From CAZUYC01 sp964624475 (GTDB taxonomy: Bacteria; Myxococcota_A; UBA9160; SMWR01), in assembly GCA_964624475.1 (NCBI GenBank), contig CAZUYC010000042.1:1-64000 (forward strand): a stretch of DNA of 64,000 bases, read 5' to 3'. Below, piece after piece: positions 32,873 through 40,909 of the stretch (within the stretch, counting starts at the first letter, position 1; each line of letters begins with the position of its first letter). The position numbers and the translations under genes were made by a program. Below the pieces are notes generated by a model. That model was not told where the DNA came from and did not search any database. It saw only the letters and a list, made by a program, of their open reading frames with translations.

Positions 32873-33285
32873 TGGCGGCCCGCGCCAAGGCCCGGGGCAT
32901 CCTGTACCTCGATTCCTCGGCGCTCGTGAAGATCGTGGTGGCGGAGCGGGAATCGCCCGCCCTCCGCCGCCTCCTGCAGCGCCATCGGCTTCGCGTCTCC
33001 TGCGCCCTCGCGCGCACAGAGGTGGTCCGCGCCGTCCATCACCTGGGCCCCAGGGTGATCGCGCGTGCCCGCCAAGTCGTGCGGCGGGTCGACCTCGTGC
33101 GGCTCGACGACGCGCTGCTCGACGCTGCCGGCGCCCTCGACACGGGTGTCCTGCGCTCCCTCGACGCGATCCACCTGGCTGCCGCCCTGACGGTGGCCGC
33201 GCAGCTCGAGGCGGTGGTCACGTACGACGCCCGGATGGCGGACGCGGCGAGACTCCTCGGCCTCTCCGTCGCTGCACCGGCGTAG
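32872..33285 (+). CDS. vapC: PIN-domain toxin VapC
   Basis: 137 residues. The acidic PIN residues are present: D in LYLDSSALVKIV (about 14), E in RTEVVRAV (about 50), D in SLDAIHLAAAL (about 103) and D in TYDARMADAA (about 120). VapC proteins are Mg2+-dependent ribonucleases that cut tRNA or rRNA when not bound by their antitoxin. It is coupled to the Phd-type antitoxin upstream. After it, 33286-33486 holds no convincing gene. Confidence 0.88.
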   Translation: MAARAKARGILYLDSSALVKIVVAERESPALRRLLQRHRLRVSCALARTEVVRAVHHLGPRVIARARQVVRRVDLVRLDDALLDAAGALDTGVLRSLDAIHLAAALTVAAQLEAVVTYDARMADAARLLGLSVAAPA

Positions 33286-33486
33286 CCCGCCTCATGTGTC
33301 CCGCTCCCGTCCGAGCCGCTCCGCGCAGGCCACGATCGCAGCGACGCCGCCGCGGCGGCCGGAAGGTCGTGACCTACCTCGAGGTCGTCGACACCCCCTA
33401 GCGGGAGGCGAGCCCTTCCCCGACTTCGAGTCGATGTGGATGACCCAGAAGGCCTCGACGTCCTCCGGGCTGATCATGGTCCCATC

Positions 33487-34137
33487 CTACCCCGAGCGAG
33501 GCCCGCCAGAGGGCGCGGGGCGCTGCGGGGGCGAAAGCGAGGCGATCCGCTCGGCGATCTGACGCGTCACGCGGCCGAGCGCGGCGCTGTGCGCGGCGAC
33601 GAGATCCTGCCAGGCGGGAGAGGCGGCGGCCTCCTCGAAACGAGCCTCCTCGATGGCGAGCGCACGCCCGTCGGGTCCCGCCACGGTCCAGCGCGCGCGC
33701 AGCGTGACCGAGCCTCCCGGGACGCCCTCGAACTCGAGCAGCTCGAGCAGCACGCGGTAGTCGACCGGGAAGCGGGGCTCGACGGGAAAGACGGCGATGC
33801 GCGTCGTCCCGAGGAGCGTGCCGAGGTCGTCGGCCATGACGCGCAGGATGTCGGTGCGCAGCGAGCCCCCCCAGCGGTGCTCGCCCCACAGCACGAGCCG
33901 GTGTGCCCCGTCGCGCGTCACGATCTCCGGCCGATCGAGGTAGCGCGGGAACTCGATCGGCCCCACCGCCAGCCCGAGCTCCGGCCGGGCCGCCAGGGCT
34001 CCGCCGCTCCCGCCGGCGGAGCGGGCCGCGGGGCTCAGCGTGAAGTACTGGGGAGGGACGCCGCCGCCGAGGCAGCCCATGGCGAGCGCCGCGGCGAGGA
34101 GGCCTTGCCCGAGCGCGCTCGCGACCGGGCGGACCAT
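33487..34137 (-). CDS. pqiC: PqiC, outer-membrane lipoprotein of the second Pqi system
   Basis: 216 residues from ATG 34137, overlapping the pqiB stop by one base. The signal peptide ends LAMGC, a lipobox. PQYFTLSPAA and VGPIEFPRYLDRPEIVT followed by LWGEHRWGGSL and ILRVMADDLGTLLG are the PqiC family features; the C-terminal helix is DLVAAHSAALGRVTRQIAER. It probably completes the PqiB channel at the outer membrane. It is a distant paralogue of the protein at 23930. Confidence 0.9.
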   Translation of the reverse strand: MVRPVASALGQGLLAAALAMGCLGGGVPPQYFTLSPAARSAGGSGGALAARPELGLAVGPIEFPRYLDRPEIVTRDGAHRLVLWGEHRWGGSLRTDILRVMADDLGTLLGTTRIAVFPVEPRFPVDYRVLLELLEFEGVPGGSVTLRARWTVAGPDGRALAIEEARFEEAAASPAWQDLVAAHSAALGRVTRQIAERIASLSPPQRPAPSGGPRSG

Positions 34138-35675
34138 CACTGCGCTCCCTGCTTGCCGAAGATCAGCGAGTTCGGCTGGCGCTCGATCTGGTCGGCCGCG
34201 AGCCCGATCGAGCGCGCCGCGTCCGTGAGCTCCATGAGGGCGCGCCGCAGCTCGGTGTTGAACGGGGAGTCGGGTCCGACCAAGGAGCCCGCCGAGGCCA
34301 GCGTGCGCTCGGCCTGGGCCAGGGTGGCACGCGCGGTCTCGAGCGTCGCGTCCACGGAGGCGCCGATCTTGTCGAGCGGGACCTTCTCGAGGCGCTTCGC
34401 GAGCCGCGTCACGCTCGAGGTGATCTCCTCGAGCGGCGTCGGGATGGTGGGAAACTGCGGATAGGGCTCGCGCCAGACGATCTCGGCCGGGGGGACGCCT
34501 TCGTGCATGTCGAGCTGCACCAGCAGCTGGCCCGTGAGCAGGCTCCCGCTCTCGAGCTGCGCGCGCAGGCCGCCCCGGACCAGCCGCTGGAGGGCCTCGC
34601 GGCGCGCGGCGGGATCGAGGGCGCTGCTGCCGGCGATGCGCTCCGGCTCGATCGCGATCAGCACGGGGATGCGGAAGTTCTGCGTCTGTGGGTCGAGCTC
34701 GAGCTTGATGTCCCTCACCTCGCCGATCTGGATGCCGCGGAACTCGACCGGCGCCCCGACGTGCAGACCGCGCACGGACTGGTCGAAGTAGAGCTGGTAG
34801 TAGGTGTGCAGGTGGTAGACCTCGCGCTCGCTCGCCTCGCGGCTCGCGTAGAGCTCGAAGACGGCGTCCTCCTCGGCCACAGGACCGATCGCGTCGCCGC
34901 GCGCATCGAAGGCGATGCCGCCGATCAGGAGGCTCACCAGCGATTCGACGTCGAGCTCGAAGCCCGTCGCGGAGAGCGAGGCGTGGACTCCGCTCGCGTT
35001 CCAGAAGCGGGTGTCGCGGCGCACGCGCTCGTCGTGCGGTGCGTGCACGAAGATCTGGATGTCGACGAAGTCGCCGGAGGCATCGAGCTCGGAGGCGAGG
35101 ACCTGGCCCACGCGGATCTTGCGGAAGTAGACCGGAGTCCCGACGTCTACCGACCCCGCTCGGTGCGAGCGCAGCCGGAAGCTCTTGCCGGGGGTATCGG
35201 CGGTGACGACGGGCGGCACCTCGAGGCCCTGGAAGTGGCGCGCCCGCTCGCCCTCGCGGATCGGATCGACGCCGATGTAGGCGCCGGAGAAGAGCGTCCC
35301 GAGCCCGGAGACCTGGCCGCCCGCCACCCGCGGCCGCACCACCCAGAAGCGCGTCTTCTCGGTCAGCCACTCTTCGGCGCCGTTCACCATGCGCGCGGTG
35401 CAGATGACTCCGGAGAGATCCGGCTGGAGGCGGATCTCCTCCACGGCGCCGACGTCGACGTCCTTGTACTTGAGCTTGGTCTTGCCTGCCTCGAGCCCCT
35501 CGGCGGTCTCGAAGTCGATCTCGATCAGGGGGCCGAGCTCCGAGTACGTGCGCCAGGCGACGAATCCGCCGACGACGGCCGCCACCAGCGGGATCAGCCA
35601 GACGATCGAGGGGCGGCGGCGGGTGGAGACCACCGCCGCGGCGACGGGGGCGCGATCGGGTTCTCGAGAGGTCAT
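34137..35675 (-). CDS. pqiB: PqiB, three-MCE-domain protein of the second Pqi system
   Basis: 512 residues from ATG 35675. The membrane anchor is SIVWLIPLVAAVVGGFVAW. The three MCE domains are marked by EGLEAGKTKLKYKDVDVGAV, VDVGTPVYFRKIRVGQV and LHVGAPVEFRGIQIGEV, and a C-terminal helix follows (about 430-505, with SSVTRLAKRLEKVPLDKIGA). It shares domain order with the copy at 22374 but differs throughout, so this is an old duplication or separate acquisition. Overlap with both neighbours (ATGA and TGATG) shows tight coupling. Confidence 0.93.
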   Translation of the reverse strand: MTSREPDRAPVAAAVVSTRRRPSIVWLIPLVAAVVGGFVAWRTYSELGPLIEIDFETAEGLEAGKTKLKYKDVDVGAVEEIRLQPDLSGVICTARMVNGAEEWLTEKTRFWVVRPRVAGGQVSGLGTLFSGAYIGVDPIREGERARHFQGLEVPPVVTADTPGKSFRLRSHRAGSVDVGTPVYFRKIRVGQVLASELDASGDFVDIQIFVHAPHDERVRRDTRFWNASGVHASLSATGFELDVESLVSLLIGGIAFDARGDAIGPVAEEDAVFELYASREASEREVYHLHTYYQLYFDQSVRGLHVGAPVEFRGIQIGEVRDIKLELDPQTQNFRIPVLIAIEPERIAGSSALDPAARREALQRLVRGGLRAQLESGSLLTGQLLVQLDMHEGVPPAEIVWREPYPQFPTIPTPLEEITSSVTRLAKRLEKVPLDKIGASVDATLETARATLAQAERTLASAGSLVGPDSPFNTELRRALMELTDAARSIGLAADQIERQPNSLIFGKQGAQ

Positions 35676-36307
35676 GACTTGCTCGCCTCGCTGCGGTCCC
35701 AGATGAGCCGCGGATCGAAGGACTCGGCCGCCAGCATGGTCAGCACGACGACGGCGCCGAAGAAGACGGCCCCCGGCTGCGCCTCGACGGTGGCCAGGTT
35801 GCCGAGCCGCACCAACGCCACCAGGATGGTCACGACGAAGATGTCCACCATCGACCAGCGGCCGATCGCCTCGGTGATGCGGTAGAGGCGCGTGCGCTCG
35901 ACGGGCCGCCAGCGCGAGCCGCGGTACACGGAGACGAGCAGGCTGGTCAGGATGACGATCTTCAGGATCGGGACGAAGACGCTCGCCGTGAAGACGACGA
36001 TCGCGAGCGGCCACATGCCGTGGGTCAGCAGGAAGACCACGCCGCTCATGATCGTGTCGGCCTGCGCCCGCCCGAGGGAGGTGACCTGCATGATCGGGAG
36101 CAGGTTGGCGGGGAGGTAGCAGAGCGCGGCCGCGATCAGGAACGCCCAGGCGCGCTCGAGGCTGCGCGGCTTGCGCGTGTGGAGGCCGGCCCCGCAGCGC
36201 GGGCAGGCGGCGCCGTGCGCGCCGTGCTCCGGCAGCGCGCAGAGCAGGCCACAGTCGTGGCAGAGCGCGCAGCCCGAGGCGAGCGCGGTGGTGGCCGTGG
36301 CGCTCAT
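35672..36307 (-). CDS. pqiA: PqiA C-terminal-half-like membrane protein, second system
   Basis: 211 residues. The zinc-ribbon motifs are CHDCGL and CPRCGAG. YLPANLLPIMQ, LYRITEAIGRWSMVDIFVVT and ESFDPRLIWDR match the C-terminal half of PqiA, with four membrane helices. It overlaps its partner (36304-36307) and pqiB (35672-35675) by four bases each. Confidence 0.9.
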   Translation of the reverse strand: MSATATTALASGCALCHDCGLLCALPEHGAHGAACPRCGAGLHTRKPRSLERAWAFLIAAALCYLPANLLPIMQVTSLGRAQADTIMSGVVFLLTHGMWPLAIVVFTASVFVPILKIVILTSLLVSVYRGSRWRPVERTRLYRITEAIGRWSMVDIFVVTILVALVRLGNLATVEAQPGAVFFGAVVVLTMLAAESFDPRLIWDRSEASKS

Positions 36308-36915
36308 GCCCGCCTCGCTTCCAAGCGCTCCCAGACCGCCTCCGGATCGAGGGAGGCCGAGGCGCCGGCGAGCACGACGATGAGCAGCGCGAAGGCCCAG
36401 AGCGCGAGGCCGGGGACGACCGTCGCCATGTCGACGAGCTTGGTCACGGCGACCAGGATCCCGACCAGGAAGACCTCCATCATGCTCCAGGGCTGAACGT
36501 GGCGAAGCCACCGGAAGGCGGCGGCCATCTGCCAGGGGATGCGTCCCGCGTGCACCGGGAGGAGCACGTAGAGGAGCAGCACGAGCTGCGCCAGCGGCGC
36601 CGCGACGGCCGTCAGGCCCACGAGGGCCGCGATCTGCCACACCCCCTGCTCGTAGAGGTCGAAGACGCCGGTCAGGAGCGTCGTCTGCGTGACCTGGCCC
36701 TTCATGTCGAAGCTGAGGAAGGGGAAGGAGTTGGCGACGACGAAGAGCACGCTCGCCGCGAGTGTCAGCGCCAGCGTCCGCTCGATGCTGTTGCGGCGGC
36801 GCCGGCGCAGCACGCCGCCGCAGCGGACGCAGAGCGCCGTCGTGCCCTCCGGGATCTCGCCCAGGCCCTGGAGGAGATCGCAGTCGCGACAGGCAACCAG
36901 GCCCGTGGATGCCAT
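36304..36915 (-). CDS. pqiA: PqiA N-terminal-half-like membrane protein, second system
   Basis: 203 residues. CRDCDL and CVRCGG form the zinc ribbon; FVVANSFPFLSFDMKG, WSMMEVFLVGILVAVTKLVD and SLDPEAVWERLEARR match the N-terminal half of PqiA. It is the first gene of the operon. The upstream region contains TACTCT, a TAnnCT hexamer, in the -10 position relative to a start at about 36960. The two halves of PqiA are again separate genes, as in the cluster at 21060. Confidence 0.9.
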   Translation of the reverse strand: MASTGLVACRDCDLLQGLGEIPEGTTALCVRCGGVLRRRRRNSIERTLALTLAASVLFVVANSFPFLSFDMKGQVTQTTLLTGVFDLYEQGVWQIAALVGLTAVAAPLAQLVLLLYVLLPVHAGRIPWQMAAAFRWLRHVQPWSMMEVFLVGILVAVTKLVDMATVVPGLALWAFALLIVVLAGASASLDPEAVWERLEARRA

Positions 36916-37065
36916 TGGTCAGCGGCTGGAGGGTCTGTCGGCCGGGGAGTGGCGCGAGGCAGGATTCACGGCGAAGAGTATTCCACATCCATCGCTCCGA
37001 TGAACGGTCGTCCAAGGAGCCCGGGGGTGTTGACCGGCGGTCGCCGCCTGCGCAGCATGGGCGCC

Positions 37066-37441
37066 ATGAGGGCGATCCTGCTCTGCGCGGGCTTCGGGAC
37101 CCGCCTGCATCCGATCGCGCGCGACCGGCCGAAGGCGCCGGCGACAATCTCTTCCGTTTCCGCCTGGACGCCTTTCTCGACGAGCACGCGCGGCGGCGCG
37201 AGAACGCGATCCTCGTCTACCCCGAGCCGGACCGCCGCCGCCTGTGCCGTTCGGGGGTCGCGGTGCTCGGTGCACAGGGCCGCATGCTCCGCTTCGTCGA
37301 GAAGCCTCGTGGCTGGCCCCGCGCGAGCCGGTCTTCGCGCACGCGATGCAGGGCCGCCGCTACGACATCGGCGACCCCGAGAGCTACTCGCGCGCCGGCG
37401 AATGGCTCGACGAGGTGGAGCGCGAGCTCATCGAACCTTGA
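37066..37441 (+). pseudogene. decayed sugar-phosphate nucleotidyltransferase
   Basis: The start reads MRAILLCAGFGTRLHPIARDRPK, the exact opening of a nucleoside-diphosphate-sugar pyrophosphorylase. The next recognisable part, DNLFRFRLDAFLDEHARRR to LRFVEKPRG, lies in another frame, and the end GRRYDIGDPESYSRAGEWLD in a third. The total is about 125 codons where intact enzymes have 230 or more, so the gene has suffered internal deletions as well as frameshifts. The remnant ends overlapping the convergent methyltransferase gene. Confidence 0.85.
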
Positions 37442-38039
37442 AGATCACGAAGCTCTGGCGGTCGATGAAATCGTGCTCCTCCGCCACCTCGTAGCCGGCC
37501 TCGCGCATCTCGCGCAGGAGGTCCTCGCGCGGCGTGTAGTGTCCCATGAGCCGCACGAACCAGCCCTTGCGCCCGTCGTAGTCGATCACCGCGACGCGTC
37601 CGCCGGGGGCGAGGTCGCGCTGGAGGTTGCGGAAATAAGCCGGGCGCCCCTCGATGTGGTGGTAGGTGTCGACCGTGACCACGAGGTCGACGCCGCCGTC
37701 GGGAAGCTGCGGGTCCTCGAAGCGGCCGAGGACGAGCTCCACGTTCTCGATCCCCGCCGCGGCCAGGCGCTCGCGCAGGTACTCGTTCATCTCGGCGTCC
37801 ACGTCCACCGCGTAGATCCGGCCCTCGGCCCCGACCGCGGGGGCGAGGCGGACCGTGAAGTAGCCGCTCCCGGAGCCCAGGTCGGCGACGCGATCGCCCG
37901 GCCGGATGCCGAGCGCCGCCACCACCCGCTCCGGCTGCTGCCAGCCGTCGCGCGAGAACCCCTCGTAGGAAAAGCGCTTGAGTGATCCGCAGCCGCCGAG
38001 CAGGCCCGCCACGAGCAGAAGAGCAGCCGTTCGCCTCAT
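37428..38039 (-). CDS. methyltransferase-fold lipoprotein
   Basis: 203 residues from ATG 38039. The first 20 residues are a signal peptide ending in the lipobox LLGGC. The rest is a class I SAM methyltransferase: motif I VADLGSGSGYFTVRLAPAVG, acidic VDVDAE, LVVTVDTYHHIEGRPAYFRN and LAPGGRVAVIDYDG. Exported or lipid-anchored proteins of this COG4798-like type are known by sequence in proteobacteria, but SAM is not expected in the periplasm, so the activity there is doubtful. It may bind another ligand or be an in-cell enzyme with a membrane anchor. It is convergent with the nucleotidyltransferase remnant. Confidence 0.8.
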   Translation of the reverse strand: MRRTAALLLVAGLLGGCGSLKRFSYEGFSRDGWQQPERVVAALGIRPGDRVADLGSGSGYFTVRLAPAVGAEGRIYAVDVDAEMNEYLRERLAAAGIENVELVLGRFEDPQLPDGGVDLVVTVDTYHHIEGRPAYFRNLQRDLAPGGRVAVIDYDGRKGWFVRLMGHYTPREDLLREMREAGYEVAEEHDFIDRQSFVIFKVR

Positions 38040-38080
38040 CGCCGCCTTCAGGGTAGCGCGAGAGCGCGCCCGCAAGCGCG

Positions 38081-38113
38081 AAGGCGCGCGCAGCGAGCCG
38101 CAGGCGAGCGAAG
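38081..38113. repeat. dispersed intergenic repeat, copy 2
   Basis: Reverse complement of the repeat at 6497-6530, identical over 31 bases. It lies between two divergent genes, upstream of the hypothetical gene at 38161. Confidence 0.6.
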
Positions 38114-38160
38114 CTCCATCAGGCCGGGCGGCACGGGCCCCGGGGCGCTACCCATCAGGC

Positions 38161-38808
38161 GTGGTCCGCGTGGCTCTCGCGGTCTGGATCCTCACGCTCG
38201 CTTCGGCCGCAGGCGCCCAGATCGCCGACGAGGTTCCGCTCGCCGACGTCCTCGAGATCCTCGAGCTCGATCGCCAGCTCCTCGCCGTCGACGCGCGGAC
38301 CGGGGGCCAGCTCGAGATCTCGCTCCGCCTCGGCGAGCGCGTGCTGTGGAAGACGAGCCGCGGCCGCGTGGGGATGGTGCTCACCGATCAGCGCGTGCTC
38401 GCCGCAGCGGTTGCCTCCGGCACCTGGCAGCAGATCGACCTCCAGAACGGCGAGCAGGTGCCGGGCCACGCGCAGCTCGGCGACCGCGTGGGGCTCCTCC
38501 TCACCTCGCGCCGGGCGATCGGCTTCGACGGCGGGAGCCGCAACCTGCTCGAGGTGTCGCTCGGCCTGCGCGAGCGCGTCCTCGCGACCGCCGTCGGTCT
38601 CAACGTCGCGGTCGTGGTCACGGACCGCCGGGCGCTCGGCCTCTCGCCCTCGGTCGGCGGCTTCTTCGACACGCCCGTGCTGCTCGGCGAGACGGTCGAG
38701 CGCATCGAGGCGGAGTCGAACCTCGCCACGGTCACGACCGGACGGCGCCTGCTGATCTTCCGGACGCCCACCGGAAGCTGGGAGATCCGCCTGCGGAACC
38801 TGCGCTAG
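38161..38808 (+). CDS. secreted beta-repeat protein
   Basis: 215 residues; GTG 38161 or GTG 38170 is the start. A short signal peptide ends ASAAGAQ. The body is made of about four similar beta units of roughly 40 residues, each with a V(V/L)(T/L)(D/S)(R/Q)R(V/A)(L/I) strand: GMVLTDQRVLAAA, GLLLTSRRAIGFD, AVVVTDRRALGLS and ATVTTGRRLLIFR. The pattern suggests a small beta-propeller or beta-roll fold. No known family is recognised. A 51-bp tandem repeat follows the gene. Confidence 0.7.
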   Translation: MVRVALAVWILTLASAAGAQIADEVPLADVLEILELDRQLLAVDARTGGQLEISLRLGERVLWKTSRGRVGMVLTDQRVLAAAVASGTWQQIDLQNGEQVPGHAQLGDRVGLLLTSRRAIGFDGGSRNLLEVSLGLRERVLATAVGLNVAVVVTDRRALGLSPSVGGFFDTPVLLGETVERIEAESNLATVTTGRRLLIFRTPTGSWEIRLRNLR

Positions 38809-38811
38809 CCA

Positions 38812-38925
38812 GGCCGCGGCAAGCGAAGCGCGCAGCGAGGCGAAGCCGAGCGAAGCGCGGACCCCCGCTCAGGCCGGGCCGCGCAGCGAGGCGAAGCCGA
38901 GCGAAGTGCGCCCCTGCTCGAGCCG
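38812..38925. repeat. two-copy tandem repeat of about 51 bp
   Basis: GCGCAGCGAGGCGAAGCCGA plus ten more bases occurs at 38830-38859 and again at 38881-38910, with one mismatch in 30. The intervening AGGCCG-rich bases also recur at the beginning. It has no coding character. The unit GCGAGGCGAAGCCGAGCGAAG is related to other short repeats between genes of this window. Confidence 0.6.
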
Positions 38926-38935
38926 GCCCCGGTGC

Positions 38936-39217
38936 TCAATCCGGCTGAGGCGAGTCGCCGCGAGGGTTCGCAGCGAAGCAGGTGCTCGAACCCTCCTGGC
39001 ACATCACGACGAGCGTCGTCCGCTTGCCGCACCCCGCGATGCCGACCGTGTACTCGAGCCGGTTGATTCCCTGGACGCCCACCCACGGGCCGCCTTGGAT
39101 CGCCGGCTGGATGAAGTCGCGCGAGAGGACCTCCGCGGTCGCCGTCGGGCAGTTCATCTCGAATCGACCGCGTCGCAACGCGGAATCGACGGCCGGAGCC
39201 TGTTGCCGATCGAGCAT
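38936..39217 (-). CDS. lipoprotein-like small protein, start unclear
   Basis: At least 93 residues from ATG 39217. Reading upstream in the same frame gives IAAVAITAGCATEQQ, a convincing signal-peptide end and lipobox, but the frame reaches the TAG stop of the alkaline phosphatase gene 15 codons before the ATG and no ATG, GTG or TTG lies between. Either an unusual ATC start is used, or the first codons were lost when the gene came to abut the phosphatase. The mature part has LRRGRFEMNCPTATAEVLSR and two more cysteines in GIAGCGKRTTLVVMCQEG, typical of small secreted domains. The family is unknown. Confidence 0.55.
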   Translation of the reverse strand: MLDRQQAPAVDSALRRGRFEMNCPTATAEVLSRDFIQPAIQGGPWVGVQGINRLEYTVGIAGCGKRTTLVVMCQEGSSTCFAANPRGDSPQPD

Positions 39218-39262
39218 CTGCTGCTCGGTGGCGCAGCCGGCCGTGATCGCGACGGCGGCGAT

Positions 39263-40909
39263 CTACTCGGCTGTGTCCCAGCCGAGAGCGTCGGCGATGG
39301 CGTAGTAGAGGTAGCTCTGCTCCTGTACGCCGTGGAAGAGGGGCGCGCCTGGGCCCGTGGCGTAGACGGGCACGTCCGCGCCCGAGTGCGTCTCGCTCGA
39401 AAGCGGCACGGCGGCGGTCTGGAGGTAGTCGGGTGCGGTCGTGTCGATCTCCGTCAGGTCGGGCGGGCCCTCCGTGACCCCGCGCTGGCGGGAAGGGCCC
39501 TCCTTCGTCCAATGTTTCGGGCCCTCGGGCTGATCGGCGTCGGCTCCCGTGTAGCCGGGGCCGTTCGCGTAGCTCAGTGTCGTGTAGGGCGCTCCGGTCG
39601 CGTCGCGGGCGAGATCCGGGAGCGGCTCCCCCTGGTCGTCGTTCTCGACCACCTTGCCGAGGATCGGGTTCCCGCGCGTCGGAGTCCCGCCGATCGTCAT
39701 GGTGTGGCCGTGGTCCGCGGTCACGACCACGAGCGTCTCGGCGGGGTCCACGAGCGCCAGCGCCGTGCGCACGGCGTTCGAGAGCTCGATCGTGTCGGTG
39801 AGCGCCCGGTAGGCGTTTCCGTCGTGATGCGCGTGGTCGATCTTGCCGCCCTCGACCATCAGGAGGAAACCCTTCGGGTTGCGCGCGAGGACCTCGATCG
39901 CGCGCGCGGTCATCTCCGAGAGCGAGGGCTCGCCCTTCTCGCGCTCGAACTCGAAGCTCATGTTCTCGGGCGCGAAGAGCCCGAGCAGGTGATCGGTCCC
40001 GCCTGCGTCGACCGCGGCGAGCTGCTCGGCGTTCCACACGTAGGCCGAGCGCGGCCGGCGCCGTAGCCACTCCTGCGTGAGATCGCGCTCGTCCTCGCGG
40101 ACCCCCGTCGCCTCGGGATCCTCGGGATCCTCGACGTCCTCCGGCACGAAGAAGCTCCGTCCACCTCCGAGCGCCACCTCGAGGCCGTCACCGTGGGGAA
40201 ACTCGACGAGCTGGCGCGCGATGTCGGGGAACCCCGCGCGGAGGGCCGCGGCGGGCAGGCGCCCGTCGACCTGCCAGCTCCGATCGGGCGCGTGCGCGTA
40301 GCAGGCGGCGGGCGTTGCGTGCGTCAGGGTCGTGGTGGTGACGACCCCGGTGGAGAGGCCGCGCTCCTCGGCCTGCTCGAGCAGCGTCGGAACGCTGTGC
40401 GCCTCGAGGTCCTCCGCGTACACGCCCGGCGTGACCCGCTCGTCCATCGAGATCACGCCGCTGCGCGTCTTCACGCCGGTCATGATCGCGGACATCGTGC
40501 CCGCCGAGTCGGGAACCTGCTGATCGGTGTTGTAGGTCTTGACGAGCGCCACGTGCGGGAAGCTCTCGAAGGCGAGCAGGTTCTCCTCCCCCGGCTCGCC
40601 GCGCCGCTGGCCCTCCAGGATGCGGGCGGCGACGACCGTGTCGAGCGACATGCCGTCGCCGAGGAAGAGGATCGCGTTCTTCGCCGGCCGTCCCGCCGGC
40701 GCGAGCGCGCGGGCGCGGGCCAGCGCCTCGCGCCCGAGGCTGCGCCAGTGCTCGGGTCCGGACGGGGCCGCCCTCGGGGTCGGCTGCGCGTCGCGGGCGG
40801 CCGCGGGCTTTTCCGGAGCCGCGTTCTCCGGCGCATCCGGGGCGGAGCAGGCGCTGGCGAGCGCGAGGGCGCAGGCCACGGAGGCGATCTCGAGTGCGCG
40901 CGCGCTCAT
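39263..40909 (-). CDS. alkaline phosphatase (lipoprotein type)
   Basis: 548 residues from ATG 40909. The signal peptide ends ALASAC, a lipobox. GDGMS (about 84-88), the nucleophile in D134-S135-A (PDSAGTMSAIMTGVKTRSG), EGGKIDHAHHDGNA and VVTADHGHTM give the phosphorylated serine, the Zn/Mg ligands and the histidines of the PhoA family. It should act in the periplasm or on a membrane face, releasing phosphate from phosphomonoesters. The gene overlaps the SMUG1-type gene upstream by four bases (ATGA). Confidence 0.93.
   Translation of the reverse strand: MSARALEIASVACALALASACSAPDAPENAAPEKPAAARDAQPTPRAAPSGPEHWRSLGREALARARALAPAGRPAKNAILFLGDGMSLDTVVAARILEGQRRGEPGEENLLAFESFPHVALVKTYNTDQQVPDSAGTMSAIMTGVKTRSGVISMDERVTPGVYAEDLEAHSVPTLLEQAEERGLSTGVVTTTTLTHATPAACYAHAPDRSWQVDGRLPAAALRAGFPDIARQLVEFPHGDGLEVALGGGRSFFVPEDVEDPEDPEATGVREDERDLTQEWLRRRPRSAYVWNAEQLAAVDAGGTDHLLGLFAPENMSFEFEREKGEPSLSEMTARAIEVLARNPKGFLLMVEGGKIDHAHHDGNAYRALTDTIELSNAVRTALALVDPAETLVVVTADHGHTMTIGGTPTRGNPILGKVVENDDQGEPLPDLARDATGAPYTTLSYANGPGYTGADADQPEGPKHWTKEGPSRQRGVTEGPPDLTEIDTTAPDYLQTAAVPLSSETHSGADVPVYATGPGAPLFHGVQEQSYLYYAIADALGWDTAE

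Noticed and set aside
33286..33486. Small open frames after VapC, including one of 35 codons from ATG 33294 ending RKVVTYLEVVDTP and a minus-strand one starting MISPEDVEAFWVIHIDS
   Set aside because: Neither has a ribosome site or a recognised family. They could be remnants of a gene but I cannot support one.
38812..38925. CRISPR-like repeat array
   Set aside because: There are only two units, the spacers are related to each other, and there is no cas gene.
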